A stretch of DNA of 64,000 bases from Ricinus communis (lineage: Eukaryota > Streptophyta > Magnoliopsida > Malpighiales > Euphorbiaceae): assembly GCF_019578655.1 (NCBI RefSeq), contig NC_063257.1, positions 31,717,159 through 31,781,158 on the forward strand, given 5' to 3'. Within the stretch, counting starts at the first letter, position 1, and each line of letters opens with the position of its first letter. This document shows positions 45,644 to 54,469 of this stretch, piece after piece. Position numbers and translations under genes: made by a program. Under the pieces are notes generated by a model. That model worked only from the letters and a program-made list of their open reading frames with translations, ran no database searches and was not told where the DNA came from.

Positions 45644-47095
45644 TGATAGATCATAAATAGTTATACTTATTGTGTTTAATTTCTTTATATTTTGATTGGA
45701 TATTGTACTTAATTGTAGAAATTGTGTTTGTTCTGATCTAGGTGGTGAAATATCAAGGATTGAGTGGAATTCAACTTAAAGACATGTTTTAAAGCATAAC
45801 TTGTCAAAAATCAAGTCTTTTGGGGGAAGAGTAAAAAATTTATGCAAAAGGTCATTTTCAACCAAGATTTATGCAGAAGGTCATTTTCAACAAGGCCGAC
45901 CATGCCCTACAATCTATGAGCTGCTAAAACTCTGTTGAAGAGAATTTTGAATTTTTTAAGTTAAATTCATGGTGAACCCACTTTTATGTTATTTCCTTTA
46001 TTTTATAAGTGCTGGATAAAGAAAATTATCTCCTATATTATTTAGGACTTTATTTGTTTAGATTCCCCTTTAATTTAGCTTTTCTTATGGGATTAGAATT
46101 ATATAGGAAGTTTGTTTCTTTTTGGATATGAACTATTTTACTGGGATTTAGGTTTGACTTCCTATATAAGGAGACTAGTTTTACAGAAAGGGAAAACTTT
46201 TTTTTTTCTTTCTTCTGGGGTTGTGAGTGTTTTCTTCTTCTATTCCCTACAACTCTTGTGAATTTTTACTCCATCATCTATGGCTAAGCTTTTAATTTCT
46301 TATTAAGAGTGAATTAATTCTAATTGTGATTTTGTGAGGCTTTATGCTTAACAGAATTCCTTCTTTAATTCAAGTATTCTTTATTTATTATTTTTATTAT
46401 TTATAAAAATTTTATATTGATTGAACTAATGACTTAATTTGATATTGATTCTTCTATTGCTATCCTTGAGTTTGTGATCCATAATTGTCATGAACGATTG
46501 ACATAAGTAGCAAGGAGTTGGCTCATGTGTGTGTAATTGCGGTCTTTCCGAATTACATAGCTTACATGATAGGCTCTAAGGAAATAAAGGAACAAGATTA
46601 ATTCAATTGTAGCTATCTCGATTAATTAATGTTAGTTTAGTCATTCTCATTATTCTTAATACTATTATTGAATTGATATGAAACGCTATCGTGCCTAGTT
46701 GATTAATGGTAAGTTTTGATTTGGATGCTGGGTTTGAGTCAATTATATTAGGAGAATTTACACTTGTTGCGGCTTTTTCTAATAAATAGACTAAGTACTT
46801 GAAAAGAAGATTTGATATTTTAATCCTATAATCAGAATTACAATTAGATGGAATTTGCACTCTTGAATTGGAAGTTTGGTAAGATTGATTTTTATTTACT
46901 TTAATATTCAGCTTCTATTATTTTCTTGTTTATTTATAATTTTAGTTCAATCATTCAAAACCTCTTATTTTTGTTATTTAACTTTGAGAAGCTATTCACA
47001 TTGGTTCCCTTGGGATTCGACTTGGTTTCACTATTTTTACAAGTTAGTTTAGAAAAATCAGTAATTTATTTTGAAGGGCTTCAACAAGCCATTCA
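45644..47095 (+). repeat. 5' LTR of Athila-type element E2
   Basis: Starts TGATAGATCATAAATAG and ends near AGCCATTCA, about 1.45 kb, followed by a tRNA-Asp-type primer site. It has no CACGG palindrome cluster, so it belongs to another family than A0-A2. It interrupts the protease region of G. Because the primer site is present it is not a solo LTR; the internal region and 3' LTR are missing, replaced after about 47120-47180 by Ogre-like gag. Confidence 0.7.
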
Positions 47096-47100
47096 AAATT

Positions 47101-47118
47101 TGGCGCCATTGCCGGAGA
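47101..47118 (+). promoter_or_regulatory. Primer binding site of E2
   Basis: TGGCGCCATTGCCGGAGA: same site as in A1 with two G-to-A changes, placed five bases after the LTR end. Confidence 0.8.
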
Positions 47119-49340
47119 ATTATTCTAGTTTCTCATAACCCATCAAACCCTAAGGCACCCAGATATAAACCCAACACCTACTGTAAATTCTACTAAGCAC
47201 CCAGCCACCACATTGACAACTGTATTCAACTAAAGCTTGAAATCCAAGACCTTATAAATGTCAAAAAACTCACTGACCTTGAGCAACCCAGAACTAGAAG
47301 AAACCCTTTACCAAACTATAGTAACACACCACCCCCAAGTTAAGTGTCCATGTTCAACTCTGATTTCAGCAAAGAGGAGATCATGAACTATTTTGAAGAC
47401 ATACCCCAACCCAAGCTAGAACTAGATAGCCCATAAAGAACTTTCACCGAGCTGGGGGCACCACTATCCATGGTGTTCTGTCACTTAAAATAGAGCAGGA
47501 TGCTTAAGCCCCAATCGCTAATTGACAGTCCTAAGCTTCAAAATGGTCAGTATTGTGAGTATCACTAGGCTTTTGTGAATGTGACGGACTAATGCCACTA
47601 TTTCAGGCACGAGATCCAGGACTCAATTGACTGTGGAGAATGGAAAGTTGAGCAACTTCCTCGGTATGATTCTGAAGACCTACTAGGGCAGCCTTCGGGC
47701 AAAGTTAACTTCAAGGTCTAATATTCGAGGCCTCCTTCAGTCGACATTCGAATTGAGGATATTATGCCAAGTGGTTGAGGGTCAGACGACGATCAAGCCA
47801 CTTGTGAACCTTGTTTTCTATAGGTTTGGAATGAAGGGGAAAAGAAGTCGGTCATGGCCATCGACATTTGGTATAGCTCTAAGGATGAGTGAAGTTCAAG
47901 ATGCTGAGGCCAAGGACATTTGGGCAGACAGTGACTCTAGTAAAGAAACCGAGCCAGCAAGTAGGGGTAAGGAAGCCAAGGTATAGGAACTGAAGCAAAA
48001 AAGCAAGCACTTGAAGACAAGAATACTGTGTTCTTAGAGAGGAGGAAGAGGAAAAGAAAACAACTGATGTCTGGAAACTATTGGTGCACTCATCAGACCA
48101 TAAAAAAGCTTTGATTCAGGCTTTATCTGGTATAAATGTTAGCAAAATAGTTACCCTCGAGGAAATTATCAAAACGGTGACTGACAAGAGCACCAGATGA
48201 TCACCTTCTCTGATGAAGACTTACCACTTGAGGAAAGAGATCACAATAAGGCCCTCTACATAGTAGTTGAGGTCAAGGGAAAAAGATGGTAGATGATGGG
48301 TCATCCATCAACGTGTGTCCTTATTGCATACTCCCTAAGCTGGGGATGATTGCGGAAGACCTGAAACCATTAGATATGGTTATAAGGGCCTTTGATGAGA
48401 CGAAAAGAGATATGGAAGGAACGTTTTCAGTACCAGTAAAGATGGGTCCTACTGAATCTTGAGTGGAATTCATCGTCCTGGACATCTCAATGACTTTTGA
48501 ATTGTTATTGGGAAGGCCATGGTTCCATGCCCTAGGAGGAGTTCCTTCCACTGTACATCATAAGGTAAAATTTTCTCATGAAGGCAAGATCGTCACCATT
48601 AACGCTGAAGGTAGTAAGGTTGTCTCGGCTATCCAAGAAGCTGTCAAGGAGCTAGATGCCCCCACTAGATTCCAAGTTGTTATTCTCTATGAGAACTACA
48701 TGGATTCTAAAGTAGCCAGCATGTTCAAGAAAATAAACTTCATGCTTGGAATAGGGCTAGGAAAGAATCAGCAAGGTATCGCGGAGCTGCCGGACTTCAA
48801 AAATCAGAAGACTTAGCACAGATTAGGTTATTCTGAAGAGGAAGATGAGAGTAAACCAAAGGGTAAGACTATAAAAGACATGTTCGTCCAAGAGTACAAG
48901 CCCTGTCCTAGAGAGCCCGAACCTGTTGATGTAATTGGGACTGAGGTACTAGAGTTTGAGATATTCACGAACCTGATTACTGACACGATGTTTGAGCTGA
49001 GTATTAAGAAAGTCCAAGAGAAGGTCATTATTCAGATGAAAGAGCTGAAGCTAGAAGAGTTCACCGCCCTTTTGGAGAAATTAAGTCAAGAAGAACTAGC
49101 TGCTCTTATAGAAAATAACATTGTTAATGTTTTTTATGATGATGTAATAATGTCCGATATTTATGAGGATGATGTTTCTTTCCTTTTTAAGATCAATGAT
49201 ATGAACAACTTTGCTTACTTATGTGATGTTTTTGCTGATGGTAGTATGCATTTTGATAATCATGATATGTGCATGTTTGACATCAATTCCATACAAATTG
49301 ACTCATTTAATTTAGGCACAGATGCAAATCAATGACACAT
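47119..49340 (+). pseudogene. Ogre/Tat-like gag C-terminus and protease (element F)
   Basis: From about 47185 the sequence reads HHIDNCIQLKLEIQDLI, then QYCEYH and CHYFRHEIQDSIDCG (about 47550-47630). These are the zinc-knuckle and helix motifs of Ogre-type gag with several stops. The protease is MVDDGSSINVCP (about 48291), then EFIVLDISMTFELLLGRPWF (48463 on), open for about 117 codons. A further open stretch (48880-49335) is an acidic linker (YEDDVSFLFKINDMNN). The start of F is missing; it adjoins the E2 primer-site region, so a deletion or further insertion removed its 5' end. Downstream it runs into the RT below. Confidence 0.75.
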
Positions 49341-49341
49341 T

Positions 49342-51587
49342 TTGATAGCTCATGATAGAACTCCTAAAGAGATGAGAGAATTCAAAAGAATAATAGAAAA
49401 AAGAAAAGGGGTATTTACTTGGTCCTATGATGACATACCAGGTCTAGATAGAAAAATAGCAGAGCATCATTATCCCGACTCATCTGCACATCAAGTTGGT
49501 CAAATAGAAGATGAGAAGACTAAAGCTAGAATGGGCAGAGAAAATACGAGAGGAGGTCGCTAAGCAGGTTAAGGCTAATTTTCTCGATGTGGTTGACTAC
49601 CTTGAATGGTTGGCAAACATTGTTCCAGTCCCGAAGAAGGCTGGTAAGATTCAAATATGCGTGGATTATTGGGATTTGAACAAGGCATGCCCTAAGGATG
49701 ACTTTCCTCTTCTCCATATAGATGTAATGGTTGACAGTGCCGCCTCGAATGTGATGTACTCCTTTATGGATGAGTTCTCTAGGTATAATCAAATCATGAT
49801 AGCAGTGGTGGACAAGCTGAAGACATCATTTATCACTAAGTGGGGAATGTATTGCTACAAAGTTATGCCTTTTGGACTAAAGAACATGGGAGCAACCTAT
49901 CAGAGAGCAGTCACTACCTTGTTTCATGACATGATGCATAAGGAGATAGAGGTGTACGTTGATGACATGATGGTAAAGTCTGAAACAAGGGAAGGGAATT
50001 TTCAGGCTCTTGATATGTTTTTAGGACTAGCGAAGAGGTATAATCTGAGACTCAACCTGAAAAAGAGCATATTTGGAGTTACATTAAGGAAGTTGTTAGG
50101 GCACATATTGAGTCAGCGGGGCATAAAGATCAATCTGGACAAGGTCAAGGCTATTTAGGAGTTGCCAGCGCCAAAGACAGAGAAAGAAGTCAGAGGTTTT
50201 CTAGGACGCTTGCAATAAATCAGCAGGTTCATTCTCAAGCTCACAATGGTTTGTGATCCTATCTTTAAGCTTTTGAGGAAGCATCAGCCCATTGTGTGGG
50301 ATGAACATTGTCAGGAGGCCTTCGGTAGAATCAAAGAATATATGATGAAGCCGCCGGTACTCAAGCTACCAAGGATGGCAGGCTGCTGATCCTATACATA
50401 GCCTTAGAGGAGGAAGCCATAAGAGTAATGGTAGCGCAATGCAGACCTAGTGATGTGGAGCATGCGGTCTATTACCTCAGTAAAAAGTTATTGCCTTATG
50501 AGTTGAAGTACAACCTCGTGGAAAAGATGTGTCTAGCCATAATATGGGCAACAAGGAAGTTAAGGCACTACTTTCAGTCTTATAGGATGCAGGCAATTTC
50601 ATAAATAGACCCCCTGAAGTACCTGTTTGAAGCTGCATCTCTTACAGGGAAGCTGACTAGATAGTCAGTGCTTCTAACAGAGTTTGACATTGAGTACATC
50701 ACCAAGAAGGTGGTCAGGGGTAGGGCCATAGCTAAATTTTTAGCTCAGAATAAGATTGAAGGAGATGATCCTTGGAATCTGGAATTTCCTGATGAGAATT
50801 CTAGGGGCAATAGAGATCCAAGAATGGAAGATGTACTTTGATAGAGCTGTAAACGCAAGAGGTGCAGGCTTAGGAGTAGTTCTAATCACACTAGAAGGAG
50901 AGATGTTGCCAATGGCTAAAAGATTAGACTTTAGAGTGACCAACAACATGGTGGAGTATGAAGCATGTTTATTTGGATTAGAAGCAGTTATGGTAATAGA
51001 AGCTAAGCATTTGATGGTCAATGGGGACTCTATGCTGGTAATCCAAACAAGCGCTCAAGTAATGGGAAGTAAAGAAGAGAGGTAGAAGCCATATGTCAAC
51101 TATCTCAGGACTTTATATGTAATTTCTCCAAGTGATCCTTTATACACTTGCCTCGAGATGAGAATCAGATGGCGAATGCGTTGGCTACCTTGTCATCTAT
51201 GTGGGTCAATTTCTTGCAGCTTTTGATAAAGCCTTTGGTAATTATGAAATCGAGTGCGCCTTGTTATCAATGGGATTAGACAATGCAAGTTCAGATGGGA
51301 CCGGAAGAGAAGCCATGATTCTACGATCTGAAGAGGTTCATAAAAAACAAGGAATATCTAGAGGAAGCGACTGCCAAGGAAAGATACGCGCTAAAATTCA
51401 AGCTAAGAATTACATCAGCCATGAGGAATCCTATATAAAAGAATGGTGCTGGGTGTACAGCTCTGATATGTGACTAAAATAAAAGTTCAAGTAGTGATGG
51501 AGAAAATGCACAAAGGAGTATGCAAGCCACATATGAACGACATAGTGTTAACTATGAAGATCATGCGGCAAGGTTATTATTAGTTAC
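49342..51587 (+). pseudogene. Ogre/Tat-like RT, two RNase H domains and integrase N-terminus (element F)
   Basis: TPKEMREFKRIIEKRKGVFT leads, after a frame change near 49520, into the RT (49511-50158): VDYWDLNKACPKDDFPL, SFMDEFSRYNQI, PFGLKNMGATYQRA and the catalytic YVDDMMVKS. A first RNase H-like domain follows (AVYYLSKKLLPYELKYN, about 50470) and then a second (WKMYFDRAVNARGAGLGVVL, NNMVEYEACLFGLEAV, NGDSMLVI; 50756-51085). Two RNase H domains in tandem are a hallmark of the Tat/Ogre lineage. The integrase begins with MHKGVCKPHMNDIVLTMKIM and GYY (51510-51580) and is cut at 51587 in the zinc-binding domain. Its other half lies at 8413-7480 on the minus strand. Confidence 0.8.
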
Positions 51588-53035
51588 TGATGGTTGCTAA
51601 GTCAAGCAAGACTACGACTTAAGGCAGTGTACCTATCGGTAGAGTATAGCTAACGGCAAGTACCAAGTGTCGTATTCCCCAAAGAACGTGTGAACCTAAA
51701 CCTACTTAATCTTCTCTGTTATCTAATCTAAAAAATGGCGTTGATGAATAATTCCTAAATTAACTAATACCTACTCTAATTGTTATCTAACTACGACTAC
51801 TAGGGAAGGATTAATTCAAGTAAAGGAATAACCCCTTGGGAATTCTTGTCTCTAGGGAATGGAAACTAAAGGTGGAATTGATTGATTGAATTCAATTTCT
51901 GTGGGGAAATCTCTATGCAATTAATGCCTTTCTCAAGGACACTAACATCTTAACTTAGATTAATTAGGTTAAAATCTCTTCCTAACTCTAATTATCCAAA
52001 TTAGCATTATGTACCATTTAACACTATTGAGAGTTGTTAATTCTCAATCCGGTAGAACGAACACCCTATCTCTAGGCGAATTCAATTCTAGGTTGCAAAG
52101 GACAATCCAAACCTAAACGTCTTTCTCAAGATCATTCAAATTTCAAAAATCATTCAATAAGATATGAAGAACAAATCAATAAACACTTCCATTGCAAACC
52201 AATATTGACAATCAATACATTCAATTCAAAAGTTAAGTACAAAAATCCCTAGATAAAGAACCCCAATGGGTTAACAAGTTTAACTAATCATGTTCATCAT
52301 CACAACCCACAAGAATTCAATTACAAAAATGAGTAAAGGTAGAGAAGCCCGAATACACCCTTGGATGAGAGTAAACGGCTCCAATTCCTCTTGCCCAATC
52401 TTGGATCGATTCTTGTTCCTCTTACTCGGATTGAAACCAATCAACGATCCTCGCCAATCTTCGATCTTCGAAGAGAATCTAATTGAAACCTTGGTCCAAG
52501 TCTCCTTTTTCCTTAGTTCCAGCTCAGAAGACCCTTAAAGAGAGAAAAAGATGAGTTTGGGATGTTCTAACCCTAGTTGCCTCCCTTTTCCTCTTTTCTG
52601 TCTTTTTAAATTAATTTGTCCAACTGCCGTGAACATGGCCGTGTTGATGCCCGTGTTGGGAACACGGCCTGGTATTGGTGGGCGTGTTGGGAACACGACC
52701 TCGTGCTGATGGTCGTGTTACTCTCTGTGGTCGTGCTCTTTAACGCTTCTTTTGTCAAATGCATCCAACACAGCCCGTTTTGGTGCCCGTGTTGGGAACA
52801 TGGCCAGTGTTAAAACTAACACGGCCGTGTTCAGCTTCCTCATGCGCAAACTTAGCTTGTTTCGGCAGCTTTGACGTCTAATTATGCTCCAACCCTTTAT
52901 CATTCTTTGACTTCTTTTGGACCTAATGCACACAAAAAGACGCATAGGGTGAGTGTTGGGACCAATTCACATCCAAATGTACATAAAATTAATCTAAAAA
53001 AATCCCATTTAGATGTATGTATTTTACGCACATCA
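51588..53035 (-). repeat. 3' LTR of A1 (inverted)
   Basis: On the plus strand from TGATGGTTGCTAAGTC to TTTTACGCACATCA. It is the partner of 8414-9841 by overall similarity, including the antisense-readable stretches at 52290-52538 and 8905-9153, which are almost identical. It is followed by the polypurine block and 3' UTR tail of an Athila element in the same (minus) direction, so it is not a solo LTR. The left flank GTTAC pairs with TTAAC (read as GTTAA on the other strand) beside the 5' LTR. The palindrome cluster lies at about 52625-52835. Confidence 0.85.
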
Positions 53036-53304
53036 AATCACCCCACACTTAGCTCATTGCTTGTCCTCGAGCAATCAAAAGTAAAATAAGGAAAATAAAT
53101 CACTAAGGAACAACACTTAAACTGATAAACAAGCTAGAGAGCCCCTGCACATATCCTTAACAAGCGTAAGTCAAACAAAAAGAAACGAAGCAATCAATTC
53201 AAGTATCACAACCAAGATGCCAATGATTCACAAAATACTATCTCAACAAAATTATTCAGAACCAACTCCTCACAAGATTCACTCTAATTTAATCAAAGTG
53301 TTTA
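53036..53304 (-). other. A1 3' UTR tail and polypurine block (inverted)
   Basis: Minus strand: AAACACTTTGATTAAATT, then sequence homologous to the end of the A2 3' UTR, the hairpin GCTCG-AGGA-CAAGC (53059-53072) and AAGTGTGGGGT (53040-53050) next to the LTR. It starts exactly with the bases that A1 lacks after 27041. Confidence 0.8.
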
Positions 53305-53347
53305 CGCGAGCTAATTTTTTCCTTCTTCCTTTTGATTTTATGTCCAG
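53300..53347 (-). repeat. Breakpoint duplication, right copy
   Basis: Inverted copy of 27042-27089. It ends (plus strand) TTTTATGTCCAG, after which unique sequence AGATTTGCC begins. The first five bases GTTTA are shared with the A1 tail, a microhomology at the junction. Confidence 0.65.
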
Positions 53348-54300
53348 AGATTTGCCTTAAGGATTTTGTCTTTCTGAATTGCAAAATGGGAGGTGCGGCG
53401 GTGTGTTCTAAAGAGGAAGACGGTGTGTTCAAATTGTTAGGTATAGACTTGTAGTATGTGGTAAGAAAATATATTAGGGTTAAGTTAGTAGATAGTAAAT
53501 TATAAATTTAGTATTAGAGTAATGTATATTAGTATCAGTATACTATATGATATACTAATATAAAACTTATATTTTTTTATAGAGTATAAAGTACATTATA
53601 ATATTATAGTTACTTTTAATATGTAGTATTTTTTTCTTATTTCGATAATAATTGCTTTAATTATATAAAATGATAACTATAAAATAATTTTTTTATAGAG
53701 TATAAAATATTTTATAATATTATAGTTATTTTTAATAGGTATTATTTATATAATATAAATAATTATTAATAAATATATGTAAAAATTAGATTCTACTTGG
53801 TCCGGATCAAGGCACGGATTGGTTTCAGATTTGCTATGATACGGTTTTTACTAAAAACCAGTACATAGTTATTGTATATAGACCATTTTTCGACCTACTC
53901 ACGCACGTGATCATGAACCATATGTGCATCTGCACATAGTAACTCCATGGGCTGCTCGCTTCATATCAGCGGAGCTATACAATCATGATAAATTAGGATT
54001 TTCTTCTGTTAAGCTAGAACATGATATAACTTATTTAATAAAAAGATTATTTATTTTTATATTTTAAATAATAAAATATTAATTGCTCAATTTCAAAATT
54101 AAATATTTTAATTATAAATATGATCTCTCATATTTGATTTGAACATAAAAAAATCTTAATTTCAATAATAATATCTATTTTTCTTATATTTATTATAACT
54201 TTTTTTTTTTGTATTTATTATGAAATAATAACCCACCTGGAGCGAGTTAATCCTCTTAAAAGATTTTGAGTTGGGTAAAATTTCAATAATATTAATATAT
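53348..54300. other. AT-rich upstream region of the P450 gene
   Basis: No gene recognised. It contains a short direct repeat (TTTTTATAGAGTATAAA then TATAATATTATAGTTA) at about 53575-53630 and 53692-53747. Near 53795-53860 is a G+C-richer piece (TTGGTCCGGATCAAGGCACG) like a transposon end. This is the only upstream DNA left between the inversion breakpoint and the P450 promoter. Confidence 0.55.
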
Positions 54301-54307
54301 TGTTAGT

Positions 54308-54318
54308 TAATATATACC
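54308..54318 (+). promoter_or_regulatory. Putative TATA box of CYP716A gene
   Basis: TAATATATACC lies about 150 bases before the ATG. Just downstream the sequence ATTGACTTTGAC (54331-54342) has two TTGAC cores of the WRKY-binding W-box, near the expected start of transcription. CYP716A genes are often stress- and jasmonate-responsive, but no factor binding is shown here. Confidence 0.45.
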
Positions 54319-54469
54319 AGTCCTCATTTAATTGACTTTGACAAATTTATATTCCATTCACTCTCAACGACCACCATCTCTCGATCTTCCTGTATATTTT
54401 CCTTATAAATCGGCCCAAAACTGGCCTATTTATCAACAACTTAATCTCAAAAACACTAGAAAAAACAAA

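Noticed and set aside
42814..51587. G, E2 and F as one continuous element
   Set aside because: Gag and protease appear twice (43.3-45.6 kb and 47.2-48.8 kb) with an Athila-type LTR and primer site between them, so at least three insertions are involved.
51588..53035. Solo LTR
   Set aside because: It is followed by the polypurine block and about 230 bases of Athila 3' UTR in the same direction, and its near-identical partner is at 8414. It is one end of A1.
27042..53304. Simple insertion of foreign DNA into A1 at 27041
   Set aside because: The rest of A1 would then follow in the same orientation. Instead it is on the opposite strand, and the integrase of F is flipped with it.
54332..54469. 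N-terminal extension of the P450 by 46 codons
   Set aside because: The upstream frame begins with TTG, has no ATG and lies in the presumed 5' [13 protein letters not shown] at 54470 is the family's normal start.
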